DNA of 64,000 nt, taken from Melitaea cinxia. Taxonomy: Eukaryota; Arthropoda; Insecta; Lepidoptera; Nymphalidae. The notes beneath the pieces were generated by a model. That model ran no database searches. It saw nothing but the letters and a program-made list of their open reading frames with translations, and was not told the origin of the DNA. The translations under genes were made by a program, and so were the position numbers. Shown here in pieces: positions 20,335 through 32,169 of the stretch. The stretch lies in the NCBI RefSeq assembly GCF_905220565.1, contig NC_059415.1, positions 13,344,001 through 13,408,000 of the forward strand. Reading direction: 5' to 3'. The number at the start of each line of letters is the position of its first letter. Position 1 is the stretch's first letter.

Positions 20335-22270
20335 TTCTATTTCACGATGAAGGTTTGACTTTGCTTGTTGTTAACCGTGCACATACACATCGTGTTAGTG
20401 TGCGTAGGCCTCTGAGTGGTCAGTCACGATCGCAACGCGGTCCGTGTCACTAGTGTTTTGGGTCCGCGCAAGATGTCTACACAAAGTACTGTCAGCAAGG
20501 CAACTAAACACAGAAAAGTTGTTAAAAGTGAGGTAACATTAATTCATTTTTTTTTTGTTTGTATTTAATGTAGTAGAGTTAGTTGACAGTACTAATTTAG
20601 TTTGGTTTGATTTTAGGGTCGAAGCATAATAGCTAGCGTTTACCATTTCCTAAAAGAGGAGTATGAATTTACGAAATCAGTTATAGAGCCTAACTGTGAT
20701 CTATCTCATTTACGAAATATTACTCAGCGTACAGCTGAGGCAACAGGTGTTTCTCTTTCAACTGTCCAACGGATCTTAAAAGAAAAGAAGGAATTGCCAT
20801 CCACTTCCTCAAAGTTTACTTCTCCTATGAAGAAAAGAATAAAACGAGATAACAAGATAGACGTAGATAATTTCACAGCCGATGTTATACGAAGTACGGT
20901 ACAAAATTTTCATGTCGTTCATAAAGTGATCCCAACGTTGGCGAACTTAAGAAGAGTTTTAAATGAAAAGATTGGCTTTGAAGGTTGTCTCGAAACGCTT
21001 CGACGGCTATTACTCAAATTAGGATACAAGTGGCGCAAAACAGAAAATAACCGAAAAGTTTTGACAGAACGTCATGACATACAGATGTGGCGACTAAAAT
21101 ATTTAAAAAAGATATCTGAATATCGCTCTCAAGGACGACCTATTGTCTACACTGATGAAAGTTATGTTCTTTCAACACACGTGCGCAACAACACCTGGGC
21201 ACAAAAAAAAGAAAGCACGCCATTTTTGAAAAAGTTAAGCACAGGTAGCAGATTTATATTAGTGCACGCGGGAACAGAGAATGGATTTATTGAAAATGCG
21301 TCATTGGTTTATAAGGCTAATTCTACAGTTGGCGATTATCATTCGAATATGAGCTATGATAATTATATAAAATGGCTCAACGAAAAACTTTTACCAAATT
21401 TACCGGAACGCTCTGTCATTGTCTTAGACAATGCTTCTTATCATAATACACAGGCTGAAAAAATGCCAACATCGACAACAAATAAAGCAGACATGCAGCA
21501 ATGGCTCAGAGACAAGGGCATAGCATATGAACAATCTCTTCTTAAATTGGAATTATATGACATAATTAAAAAACACAAAGATCAACACATAAAATACAAA
21601 ATCGATGATTTTATCAAGAGCAAAGGTTTTGATGTTCTACGCCTCCCTCCTTATCACCCGGAATTGAATGCGATTGAAAACATTTGGGGAATTGTGAAAA
21701 ATGATATCGCTTCAAAAAATATTGAACAAAATATGACTAACATGGAAACACTAATAAATGAAAGCTTGAACAAAGTTACTAGCGAAACGTGGTGTAAAAC
21801 CTGTACTCATGTTAAAAAATAGAAAAAGAATACTTGAAATACTTTGACTTAGATTTTGAGTTCGTGATTGATTTGCAAAATGATTCCGACGACAGTGAAC
21901 CAGAATTTGAAAATTATGTATCTGACAGTGATTAACAATATCGAATTCTGTCAATTTTTTTCATTTCTTTACTGAATAAAAATGCATAAAACCCTATATC
22001 TACTTACTTTTTTCCATCAAGCAAGTTTTTTCTAACAATAAAATATATGTAATATAGGTATATAAAAGACAAATATTTATAATATATATATTAATAATAA
22101 TAATAATAAATGAACATTTATCAAATATTCATCATTAAAAAAATAATTATTTAATATAAAAATGCGTTTCTGATTTCTTTGCTAACGCTCCTTCAGTTTA
22201 CACACACAAATGCGCCTGTCGGTACACGTCACTACTACAATAAAGGCAAAACCTTCATCGTGAAATAGAA
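20335..22270 (+). mobile_element. DD82E IS630/Tc1/mariner-superfamily element (Sailor-like), 1936 bp
   Basis: TIR TTCTATTTCACGATGAAGG at both ends, with TA at 20333-20334 and 22271-22272. It contains one two-exon transposase. Inserted in exon 1 of the Harbinger-1 transposase. I recall a DD82E family named Sailor in the literature; the name needs checking. Confidence 0.85.
20473..21935 (+). pseudogene. DD82E transposase, near-intact, C-terminal frameshift
   Basis: Exon 1 is 20473-20532 (MSTQSTVSKATKHRKVVKSE, donor G|GTAACA). Exon 2 starts at 20617 (acceptor TTTTAG|G) with GRSIIASVYHFLKEEY and an HTH (RTAEATGVSLSTVQRILKEK). Catalytic: D in YTDESYV, D in IVLDNASYHN, E in PPYHPELNAIENIWG. I count 82 residues between second Asp and Glu, so DD82E, far longer than DD34E. 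The open frame ends at 21822 in a run of six A. With one more A the frame would continue IEKEYLKYFDLDFEFVID to an acidic SDSD end at 21935, as in related relics, so a single-A loss (or sequencing error) shortens the protein by about 38 aa. Confidence 0.82.
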
Positions 22271-22801
22271 TAACTATAACAGGTTAAAAGTATTCGTTGA
22301 CATTCTCATGTAATTAAAGAATCTCTTCTCATACATTTTTAAATCCAAAAAATAAGTATAATATAATCCTTTAGTCTTTCTCTCGCAAAGTAATGGATGC
22401 ACCCAAAACTGTCTTTTACGTGAAATCTTCCGTTTTCGTTTTCGTAGTAAATACACAAGCACAGTTAGCGTGATTATCTTCTGCACGTCCATCTTGACAC
22501 ATCCTTGGAAGTCGACTGCAAATTTTTCGGCCGTCCACATGTCGCGCTTGCCTACGCACCGGCGACCATGGCCGCGGCGGCCTGGCCGCGTCTATGGTCG
22601 CCAGTGCGTAGGCAGACTTAGAGTTTATTTTTCTGTCTCTTATTCGTCACCTCATTATGTACGCTACTATTTTAGATGGATCAATCATGACCTTCGGGAA
22701 ATAGCCGAAAGCGAAAGCGAGTAGCACTAAATGTCTTGACAAATCAAAATACCCTAAGTCAATGGAGAGAAGCTGAGATGGAGCGAGACTTCAGTAATGT
22801 A

Positions 22802-24111
22802 AAGGGTGTCCAGCGGGAATTTTTCAACTTTAAATCAACGTTACTCATTTGTAAGCGGGGTTAGGGCCGCGGAGGGGGTGGCGTTAGAAGCGACGTTTCT
22901 GCGGATTTGTCAGTCGCCATGAGTCATTGGTCGGGCGCGCACCGCGCGTACGCGGTGGAACAATATTTGATGAACGGTAATTCGCCTATTCGAGCGCGTC
23001 GTGCTTTTTGTTTGCATTACAACATTCGGCGATTAAGCGATGGTCCGAGTACGCAGCTTATCAGAACGTGGGTGCAAAGATTTCGAGAAGAAGGGACAAT
23101 GATCAATAGGCCGCCACCAGGACCGTCTACGTCGGCAGCAACACCAGAACGAGTGACACAGGTGCGTCAAGAAATTCTTAGAAATCCAAGGAAATCAGTA
23201 AGAAAGATTGCCGCCTCTACAGGCATTAAGAAGTCAACTGTGCACACGATTTTGAAAAAAAAAACTAAAGCTTCATCCCTATAAAATGCAAATTGTCCAA
23301 AAATTGAATGAGAACGATTATGTTTCAAGGGAAAGGTACGCCAGAACGGCTTTGGAACGATTTCGAACCCCCAGAACACTTGGAAACATATTGTTCAGCG
23401 ATGAGGCACATTTTCACATCGGGGGTTACGTAAACAAGCAAAATATGCGTTACTGGAATCCCAACAACCCAAAAGAACGTCATCAGAAAAGTTTGCACTG
23501 CCCTAAAACCACAGTATGGTGCGCCATCTCAGCTCAAGGAATAATCGGACCGTATTTTTTTAATGAGGGGGAAACTGTGAATTCCTCTGTATACTGCCGC
23601 ATGATTGATGAGTTTTTGGTGCCGCAATTGCAAGTTTTTCCAGGGCGCAACAATAGGACACATTTTCAGCAAGATGGGGCAACCCCGCACACTTCCAGGG
23701 TGTCCATGTCGAAGTTAAGGGACATTTTCCCTGGAAAATTAATAAGCAAGTACGGAGACATAGCCTGGCCACCACGATCGCCTGACTTGACGCCCTGTGA
23801 TTTTTTCTTGTGGGGATACCTCAAGTCTAAAGTGTACTGTAATAATCCCCGCACCATATCTGCACTGCAAGAAAATATCCGGCGTGAAATTGATGCAATC
23901 CCCCAAGCACTGTGTTGGCGCGTATTCGCCAATATGAGGGTTCGCTTACAAGAGTGTGTTGCGAGAAATGGACGTCACTTGGAGGACATTATTTTTAAAA
24001 AATAAAATCCGCAGAAACGTGCTTTGTTTTAAAAATATAATAAATATTTTGAGTTTATTAATATGTTTTTTATTTAAGTTTATAAAACAAAATTTTCCGC
24101 TGGACACCCTT
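22802..24111 (+). mobile_element. DD41D Tc1/mariner element, copy B (1310 bp)
   Basis: Same ends and interior as copy A (5772-7101), flanked by TA at 22800-22801 and 24112-24113. The length difference of 20 bp is fully explained by a 21-bp net insertion in A and one extra A in B. Confidence 0.93.
22919..24005 (+). pseudogene. DD41D mariner transposase, copy B, single-base frameshift
   Basis: Same protein as copy A from MSHWSGAHRAYAVEQYLM to the HTH, then an A10 run (A9 in copy A) shifts the frame at about 23266. The C-terminal two thirds, with all three catalytic Asp (LFSDEAHFH, FQQDGATPHT, SPDLTPCD), are open in the next frame (23286-24005). This copy has the ancestral-looking HCPKTTVWC where copy A has an inverted insertion. 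One base in a homopolymer is the only lesion, so it may be a sequencing error. Confidence 0.88.
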
Positions 24112-24244
24112 TAGATGAGGAAGATGTGGATCCAGACTTGGGTTTGCAAAGCGAACATGACTCTGCTTCAGAACAATCAGCGGAAGAAGAATCTCAGGTA
24201 TTCCAACCACAAATATCACCACTCAATTCAGTTGGGTAAAGCTT

Positions 24245-25173
24245 TAGATTAGGTAAAACCGAATTTCGGGACCGTGGGGGGATGGGGGGGGAGAGGGTGG
24301 GGAACGCTACCCCTGGTACCACTGTCACACCTCGGAACCCCATGGTTATGGAGATATCCATGGTTAAAGTTTTGAGGTTAGAAGAAGAATTTCGAAAGTT
24401 AGAGGAACGCTTGGCTCCGGCGCTACGGGAAGTGCAGCCCTTCCGCCCTTGCGTGCGAAAGCACGCTCACTCATGCTCCGTTCCGCAGCGGAGGCGACCA
24501 GCCTCAGCCGCTCCTCTACGCATTCGTTCGCGCGCTTTCGCACGGCGGGCGAGGGCTGCCCTCCCTTCGCGCCTCCGCGGCACAAAAAAAACACTCTAGG
24601 GGTAGGACAGACCAAGACCACGTGGACAGTGGGGTGCTCCGATTCGGTTTTGGGTATTTTTCGAATTTCTAAACCTATATTCTAGCACGCAATGTTACTA
24701 ATTTTATTAGAATATTATGTCTGACGCGTTAATTTGTTTAAAAGTGTCGATTTGTCACACAATGCAAACAGTACGAGCTAAAAGGTATTATAATAGCTTT
24801 AAATTCTTCTTCTAACCTCAAAACTTTAACCATGGATATCTCCATAACCATGGGGTTTTGAGGTATGACAGTGTTACCTTGTATAGATTCCCCTACACCC
24901 TCCACCCTCCACACCCAAAAACCCCATAATTCGGTTTTTTTTGTACGGAGCATGAGTGAGCGTGCTTTCGCACGCAAGGGCTGCACTTCCCGTAGCGCCG
25001 GAGCCAAGCGTTCCTCTAACTTTCGAAATTCTTCTTCTAACCTCAAAACTTTAACCATGGATATCTCCATAACCATGGGGTTCCGAGGTGTGACAGTGGT
25101 ACCAGGGGTAGCGTTTCCCACCCTCTCCCCCCCCATCCCCCCACGGTCCCGAAATTCGGTTTTACCTAATCTA
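24245..25173. mobile_element. Foldback element, 929 bp with about 230-bp inverted arms and a third internal module
   Basis: Arms start TAGATTAGGTAAAACCGAAT and are nearly perfect inverted copies (24245-24480 against 25173-24949), with an 8-bp indel. Each arm contains CCATGGTTATGGAGATATCC followed by TTTTGAGGTTAGAAGAAGAA. A third copy of that module lies inside (about 24795-24936, minus). The small frames it creates on both strands share a peptide (PRNPMVMEISMVKVLRLEEE) only because of the symmetry. A related half copy is at 37605-37701. It is inserted in piggyBac remnants. Target duplication unclear. Confidence 0.75.
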
Positions 25174-25512
25174 GATCTTAGCCTTCAGTTGCTATAGAAA
25201 ATTCGGGTCTACCCTTAATACCCTCACAAGATAATGTACCAACAATATCTCAAAGAAACTAAAGATATTACGTAGGTAAGAATGGTTTCAAATGGTCAAG
25301 TCGCTCACTTAGTCATAACATAGTGAACATACCTAGATCACATCCCAGAATATTCACCAACCTAGAAGACTTATGAAAAAAAAAAATTTTTTTTTTTTGA
25401 CGGAGAGATAACACAAAAAATAATTATACATATCAATAAGAAGCTTTGCCAGATTCGAGTAAAGTATAAAAATCAGGAAAAACCTGAGCTTCGCGACACG
25501 GACGCAGAAGAA

Positions 25513-25766
25513 ATTTCTGTAGTGATGGTTTTTGGGGTTGGCTAGGTAGGCTTTTATATATTTTTTTTATTTGAGGGTAGGTGTGATATTTGTAATTAAA
25601 CTACCTTATTGTTGAACTACTAGTTGGTTTATTATTTTAAAACTTTTTCCAACCTGCTTCAAAATTTGTATTCGGCCCTAACCCTAAAGATTTATTACTA
25701 TTTTCTTTGTCAACGGCACATTGTATTTCGAGATAGCCGGGCAACTTTTTCCGACAATGTGCTGGG
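25513..25766 (+). repeat. About 255-bp repeat, copy 2 (pair with 17061-17323)
   Basis: High identity to copy 1, same orientation. It ends 30 bp before the MADF exon of the Harbinger-3 fragment, and may have replaced that element's left half. Confidence 0.7.
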
Positions 25767-25795
25767 TTAATTAATTGTTTTATTACTTGTTTTAG

Positions 25796-26410
25796 GAAAA
25801 CTTGTTATGAAAAAGTGGAGACAGATGAGAGATGCCTGGGTAAGAACACTAAAAGATAAAAAGAATTGCAAGACGTCTGGTTCCGCTGTCTCAAACACGA
25901 AGCCCTACAAATACCATAATCAGATGCTGTTTTTGAAAAAAGTAGTTGCTGCTGGTGAAACGCACGAAAGCGTCTCTGCTAAACAAACTGTAGAACACAC
26001 CGAAGATGACACCACGAGATCGAATGAACCTACAAAGGAAGATGACAGTGTGACTACAATGACACAACTTGACAATGACAGTCAAAAAGACAAACAAAAT
26101 CTAGCCCCCCCGCCAAAACGCAGAGAACCAGCCAAAAGAAAGTTTAATGAAATGGATGCCAAAATGATGTCCTACATTGACTATCAGATAAAACCAAAGT
26201 AAATTGAGCAGGGGTGTTAAACCTATTAAAAAATATCAAACCAGGAGGGTTGGCCAGTCAACTTATGACTGGTCAGCCTATACACAAACATCTGGTGCTA
26301 GTGACTATCAATCCCAGGGCTATTTTAGCACACGACAGCCTACTGATAGTGCACTATCGCCAGTACAATCTGTATACATTGATGCTACGTTAGATCTGTC
26401 TGAGTTTTAA
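25796..26410 (+). pseudogene. Harbinger-3 MADF protein, exon 2 only
   Basis: The acceptor TTTTAG at 25790-25795 is followed by GKLVMKKWRQMRDAW, the second half of a MADF domain (compare GKLVSTKWSNLRDAW in Harbinger-2), KYHNQMLFLKKVV, and an acidic/Thr linker. The open frame ends at 26202 (KMMSYIDYQIKPK). The rest of the family C-terminus (YDWSAYTQTSGASDYQSQ...YIDATLDLSEF) is in another frame (26204-26410), so a frameshift or small deletion separates them. Exon 1 is missing; a 255-bp repeat stands upstream instead. Confidence 0.72.
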
Positions 26411-26426
26411 AAATAAAAGTACGTAC

Positions 26427-26556
26427 CTTCAAAATATCGCTAGTTTTTCTTCTGGGCAGATACTTTTCCTCCAACGCGTACGAGTATCTTGCTTTTTTAA
26501 ATCCTTTTCCAATAGTTTAAGAAGTGCTTTGATTTCGATGCCATAAGAAATCATAT
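26427..26556 (-). pseudogene. Harbinger-3 transposase, 3' part of exon 1
   Basis: On minus it reads SYGIEIKALLKLLEKDLKKQ, then a basic segment, then SICPEEKLAIF, a TGA, and a GTACGT donor, matching ...EEKLVITIR|GTAAGC in Harbinger-1 and ...EERLAIFLR|GTAATA in Harbinger-2. It faces the MADF exon as in the other two elements. Exon 2 is gone. Confidence 0.7.
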
Positions 26557-26579
26557 ATGTGATGATTAGCGGAGAAATT

Positions 26580-27298
26580 AGTTGCCCACAGTTTTAAAAT
26601 TGATGAAGTCTTTGGAAGATGCCGAATTATTTAATAGAAGTGCGAAATCGTTATGGCGACTTGTAAATAAAATCGGATTTCGATACAAAAAAATAAACAA
26701 ACCAAAAAGGCTTATATAAAGGACGGATATAACTATTGCTATTGCACGGGTGACATTCTTAGAAAAGGCGAAATACATTACGGATTGGAACAACGTAGTA
26801 TTCCTTGACGAGACATGGATGAACGCCAATGATACTGTTGGCAAAGTGTAATGGAGACGACACTACTCACGCTTTTGACTAAAGTACCGGAAGGTAAAGC
26901 GAACGATTAATAAAATAATTTGCTACGCGGGCACAGTTAATGGGTTTGTCGATAACTCACCTCTCGCGTTTAAGTCCAAAAAGAGGAGAGACTATCATAA
27001 AGAAATGAATGTGGAAAAATTTAAAGAGTGGTTTATTAAAATGATGGGCAATTTAAAGGAACTCAGCACCATTAATAGGATAATGCGCCATACTATTCGG
27101 TTCAACTGAATAAAGCGCCAACATCGTGTCACAACAAAGCGCAACATGTCGAGTGGCTTAAACAATAACATTGACGTTGATATGACAATGTTGAAGGCGA
27201 AGCTAAACCAATTCAACTCGACGAGATGGCTAAACAACGCGGTCATCAAGTTTTGCTCCTACCACCATACCATTGCTAGTACAACGCAATTAAAACCC
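26580..27298 (+). pseudogene. Old DD82E-type transposase relic
   Basis: Interrupted by many stops and shifts, but recognisable blocks follow the order of the 20.5-21.9 kb protein: VVFLDETWMNAND (first Asp), ICYAGTVNGFVDNSPLAFKS, DYHKEMNVEKFKEWFIKMMG, KAPTSCHNKAQHVEWLK, and LLPPYHC followed by YNAIK, where the catalytic Glu would be. Much older than the intact element. Confidence 0.65.
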
Positions 27299-30275
27299 CG
27301 TGTACAAGTCTAACACGCGTTATGAAAGCATAGGCTCCGTCAATAAAAATCAAAAAATTATTTTTTCGAGCCTCGTGTTTTAAAAAAGTGGCGGTAGCTA
27401 TTATTTAAGGTGCGTTCCATAAGTGAGAGTGTTCGCAACTCTGTGGAGTCCCTGGTTCCCGAATTATTAGCGTCGAAACTTCAAAACAGCGTAATCAGTG
27501 TTAAAACAATGTTTACGGGGTTGAGAAATTGATAGTTTTTAGCCGCTGCACAGAGGAGTATTTGACCCAAAAAGTCGATCAAAAGTCGGAAATAATAAAC
27601 TAACAAATTTCAGGTAGCCATTGCTATCTGGCCGGCGGTAAGAGTCTAAGGAACAATATTCCGTTATCTTTATTTGTAAAGCATCACTCACCACCGCATG
27701 ATCAGTCGTCTTTTGAGCGCATTGCTAATCGCACGTACTGTTACAAAGTGAATACACAAAAAAAAATCTGTTAAGTTATAAGTGTTTTTGTGTCCAATCA
27801 AGTAAACTGTGGTTATTTTGATGGATATTGTAGAGTCAGGTATGTAGAAACTATATCATAAGCTTATTTTATAATTTTTATATAACATAATTAGTTCTGT
27901 TGATTTTTGAGAAGTGATCTACTTTGTCATTTTTGTTTTGTTTTGTAATTATGTTAAGAAGCTACTTGGTTATATTTCCGGACCTTTCCGGGATCTAATT
28001 TCTTTTACATCTTTTTACTTGATGTGTAATCTTTGCGTGTTTTTAAAAACCAGCTGCCAGAAAGTGCCAAAAATATGAATTCAGTAGATAAAAATTTAGT
28101 TGTGGTTTGCCAGGACAAACTTGTTTTTGCGGTTACCTCTATTTATCTAAGCTTTTCCTTGTTATAGCCCCGTCTGGTTTGAAGATTGTGACACGGGAAT
28201 ACATCTATCGCATGACAAAAGAATACGAAGTAAAAGATTTTGCAAAAAAATTGGATTTAGCCGAGAAGCAAATTATAAATCGATCTACTATCCCGACCGA
28301 GCAAACGCAACAGTTTCTTCGAAAATTTTCGCGACTTAAATCGGAAATGAAAGCAAAATGGCAGGCTTCTAAGAGAACTGAGAATTATTTTTACAAAAAT
28401 ACCATGATTGGTTGCAAGTCACTCTCGAAATACCATTAAAATGTGCATCAAATATTGTAGGCCGTCCGAAGAAAGCCTTTGAAGAATTAACCGATTGCAG
28501 TAAACGTCGCAAAACAGTACATTTGAGAACGCAAAATCAGGCACAAAGTCTTCTTTATGCTGGTCAAATGGCACTTAGAGAATCTGGGAATGTTAATGGA
28601 GCACAGGTTATAAAAGATATAATTTCATCACCATCACGTGCTAATAAATATCGAGATGTACTCAGAAAAAGGAATACCCCTGAGTGGAAAGTTACCCAAT
28701 TAACGCCAACGCAAGCCTTATCTATGTTTGTTGAAGCATCTTTAACAAGAAAGCAATATGAAATCGTAAGAGAAAGTTCAAAGAAACTATATCCGTGCTA
28801 CTCCATCCTTCAAAAAGCAAAATCAGATTGCTACCCAGATACTGACGCTTACCGTGTCACTGAAACATGTGCGGAAATAAAATTACAGGCATTACTGGAT
28901 CACACAGCCAAACGATTTATTTTGTATTTGGAAGAAGTGTTGACATCACTAACACAAGAAGAATCAGCTCACTTGGAGCTCACTTATAAAATAGGGTTGT
29001 GATGGCTCCCAGCAAGCTCAATTTAAACAAAGGTTTTCCAGTAGTAGTGACTCTGACGCCAACATTTTTCAGTCTTCACTGGTACCCCTTCAGCTCGTAT
29101 GTAAGACCAATAACAAAGTAATTTGGCATAACCCATCGCCCTCTTCACCGCGCTTCTGCAGACCAATGCGAATTAGATTCATTCAAGAATCAAAGGATAT
29201 AACAAATGAAGAAATAATCTATCACAAAGAACAAATCGAACATTTATCAGGAACCAAAATAACTGTGGGGTCTGGAGAAGTGGTTGTCAACCACAAATTG
29301 CTATTTACCATGGTAGATGGTAAAGTCTGCAATGCAGCTACAAATACAACCTCGACCATGCGATGCTATATTTGCAAAGCTACCTCCAAAGAATTCAATA
29401 ATTTATCAAAATTTGAAGGAATACATATAGACCCGAAAGATTTGGAATTTGGTTTATCCATTTTGCATGCAAAAATCAGATTTTTGGAATCAATACTGCA
29501 TATTTCATATAAGCTACCAATAAAAAAGTGGCAAGTCCGAACAGAAGCTGAAAAGAATATTATAAAAGAAAGAAAGCAACATATCCAAGAAAAATTCAGA
29601 AGTGAGCTTGGACTAATAGTAGACGTACCTAAGGCTAATTATGGCAACAGCAACGATGGCAACACCAGCAGAAGGTTCTTCGCTAATGCTGAAACGTCCG
29701 CAAGCATTACAGGAATAGATAAAACTTTAATAGAGAGATTTGCTACTGTCCTGGAGGTAATATCTAGTGGACACAAGATCGACATAAACAAATTTGATGT
29801 CTACTGCCGAGATACAGCCAAGCTTTACGTCCAGTTGTATTCATGGCATCCGATGTCGCCTACCCTACATAAAATATTGATACACGGCTCAATAGTTATC
29901 CAACATGCGCTTTTAGAGCTCGTTCCCACTTGTCGGGTGTCGGATCCGTATATTAAACGGAAGTTCTAGTGGCAGAGCATTATATATGACGCTATTCACA
30001 CTTATCGGAAACCGATTTTGTGTCGGCTCCGACAAGAAATGTCGGGTGTTTTGCCAGCCCTCTACGCCCGGAAAAAAATCGTGTCGGATCTCGCTCGCCT
30101 ATGATTAAGAACGGCGCTGTTCACATTTGTCTGATGTCGGAGCCGATAACCCTCTCTCCGCTACCCCTCATTCCGTTCGTGCGTACGTCGTACCTGCGAT
30201 CGCGCACACACACATCGCGGCGCGCAAGCAGAGTTGTTGTGTTTTTATTGTACGCACGTTTGGTGATTCGTAGTA

Positions 30276-32169
30276 ATGGAAAGAAATATCAACCCCGAAC
30301 AATTGATCACACTAGTTCAGGAAAGAGGTGTCCTTTGGGACAAAACTCTAAATGATTATAAAGATAAGCAACTGAAAATAGCTGCTTGGCGGGAAGTTTG
30401 CTGCCTACTCATACCTGATTTTGACAATTTGGACGAAAAAGAAAGACAATCATGTGGTAAGTGTTTGAAGTTATTTATTTAATAATATACGTAAAATTCA
30501 AAACATAAATATTAACCATGCGCTTCTGGTTGCCAAGGCACCGAGCCTATTGTTGAAACGAAGTAGTTTGCAAATTCAGACCGTATATCATTTGCAATAG
30601 GACCACCACGTGGATTACAGTTTTGCAGTTGTACTTGTTCTTGCATCGGATTTTCTGCCGTATAATGAATATCTTCAAAGTTCAGACCGTCCTTTTCTCT
30701 TACAAAATTGTGTAATACTGTACACGCTTTTACAATTTCGATAGCCGTGTCTGGGTGGACATCCAGTGGCCGATGAAATATTCTCCATTTATTGGCTAAA
30801 ATACCGAATGCGCATTCAACGTACCTTCTTGCCCGACTTAAACGATAGTTAAATATTTTTTTCATGTGGTCTAAATGAGTGCCTCCAAAAGGTCTTAACA
30901 AATTTGTTGACAGAGGGAAAGCCTCATCGCCCACGAGAACATAAGGCATATCATTTTGAAGTGTTGCATGTAGAGGCCTTGGTTTTGGTATATTTAAACT
31001 ACCATCATTCAGTTTCTTCCATATAGTTGACTCCTTGAATATTGAAGAATCGCATTCTTTTCCATACGAGCCAACACTCATAAAAATAAAACGATATTCT
31101 GAATCAACAACGGCTAGTAAAACAAATGAAAAATAATCTTTGTAATTAAAATACATCGAGCCAGTATTGTTTGGTTTCACCACTCTAATGTGCTTACCAT
31201 CAACTGCTCCAAGACAGTGCGGAAAGTTGGCTTTCATATCAAAACTTTTGGCAATTTCCAACCATTTACTCTCATTATCAGGAATTTTCATGAACTCGTC
31301 TCTTAATACATCCCAGATAGTGGAACTAATTTCTTTGCAGATTTTACTAATAGTTGACACACCAACTCTGTAACTATAGTGCAATTCTTTGAAGGAACAA
31401 CCCGATGCGTAATATCTGTAAAATAATTAAGTAGGTAAAATAATTAACATTTCTATATGTACCTATTGTAATTGCAGGTAAATTAGTATCTACAAAGTGG
31501 TCGAATCTACGAGATGCCTGGATGCGAGCAAATAAAAATGACGTCAAAAAATCCGGAGCAGGGGCTAAGTTTTCAAAGCCATATATATATAAAGAACAGA
31601 TGAGTTTTCTGCAAAAAGTGGCTGAGCCTAATCGAACTCATGATTCTGTCAAGAAGCGTCCAACAGATACATGTCCCGAGGCATCAGCGGCCAATACAAC
31701 AGATATAAATTCAGAGCTGCTATTACCAAGCACTTCCAAAAAGCCCAAAACCCTCGATGACAAAATAAGCCAGTTTTTAGATAGCAGGCTACAGTCAGAC
31801 AGAAGTAACGAACATCCAATGCTCTCTTTTTTCAAAGGTGTTCTACCGAGCGTTACGTCTTTTGACGATAGTGAAACTTTAGAGTTTCAATCAGGCGTGC
31901 TGTCACTGATTCAAAATATTAAAAAGCAGCGTGAAAGTCGTTTATACTCATCAAACTATGGTTGGCATTCACAGTCAAGAGATCACGTGCAACAATCTGT
32001 ATATTCGTCACAAAACCAGAATGTGCACCCACCATTAAACCAGAATAATATCTTCCCTTCAAGTGGATATGGATATTCGACACGCCAACTCGTTGAACCA
32101 GCATCACCTACTTTGTCACTACATTCAAGTAATACTCAAGATTCGGACTTAGATTTTAGTAATATTTAA
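30276..32169 (+). CDS. Harbinger-2 MADF/BESS protein (two exons, 290 aa)
   Basis: Exon 1 is 30276-30456 (MERNINPEQLITLVQERGVL...), donor G|GTAAGT. Exon 2 is 31478-32169, acceptor ATTGCAG. The phase-1 junction restores Gly and continues KLVSTKWSNLRDAW, so the MADF domain (about residues 8-100) is split by the intron exactly as in Harbinger-1. BESS-like motif near HPMLSFFKGVLPSV...VLSLIQNIKKQRE. The tail is Gln/Ser-rich and ends DLDFSNI. Total 873 nt, open. Predicted DNA-binding partner of the transposase. Its 1021-bp intron contains transposase exon 2 on minus. Confidence 0.88.

Larger units (their letters stand above)
18196..22492 (-). pseudogene. Harbinger-1 DDE transposase, exon 1 broken
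   Basis: Minus-strand DDE_Tnp_4 transposase. Exon 1 runs from ATG 22492 (MDVQKIITLTVLVYLLRKRKRK) to the GTAAGC donor after 20238. Exon 2 is 19072-18196 (acceptor TTTTCAG), starting RYLATGCSLSHISYEYRIG. Catalytic: D in GAIDGKHIRV, D in LVGDEAFSLS, E in ARRYIECTFGIL. Exon 1 is interrupted by a DD82E element inserted at TA (20333-20334/22271-22272). With the insert and one TA removed it reads FNLL, then an in-frame TAG, then LSILDTIKPKITG...EEKLVITIR, so the gene carries a stop next to the insertion site as well. Exon 2 is open. It is nested with the MADF gene. Confidence 0.85.
17395..22617. mobile_element. PIF/Harbinger element 1 (with nested DD82E element)
   Basis: TIRs: left GGCCTCCTACGCACTGGCG, right (reverse complement) GTCTGCCTACGCACTGGCG. 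Flanked by TTA at 17392-17394 and 22618-22620, the 3-bp duplication expected for Harbinger. The left end contains a perfect 16-bp palindrome (17410-17425) and many GCGACC/GCGGCC motifs. It carries a MADF/BESS gene on plus and a DDE transposase on minus, interleaved. A DD82E element (20335-22270) sits in the transposase exon 1. Without that insert the element is about 3.3 kb. Confidence 0.92.
22778..25375 (+). pseudogene. piggyBac transposase N-terminal fragments, split by two insertions
   Basis: The fragment starts MERDFSN at 22778. It is interrupted by the DD41D copy B at TA (22800-22801); without it the frame continues VDEEDVDPDLGLQSEHDSAS, the acidic piggyBac N-terminus. A 929-bp foldback interrupts again near 24240. 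After it (from about 25180) come GLPLIPSQDNVPTISQ and YYVGKNGFKWSSRSLSHNIV at 25259-25320, the conserved stretch ahead of the piggyBac catalytic core. The fragment ends near 25375 at an A/T-run. A stop (RN*R) lies just before YYVGK. The core is missing. Confidence 0.65.

Noticed and set aside
24282..25136. Shared peptide NPMVMEISMVKVLRLEEE on both strands
   Set aside because: Produced by the inverted repeat arms; no start, stop or codon pattern supports a protein.
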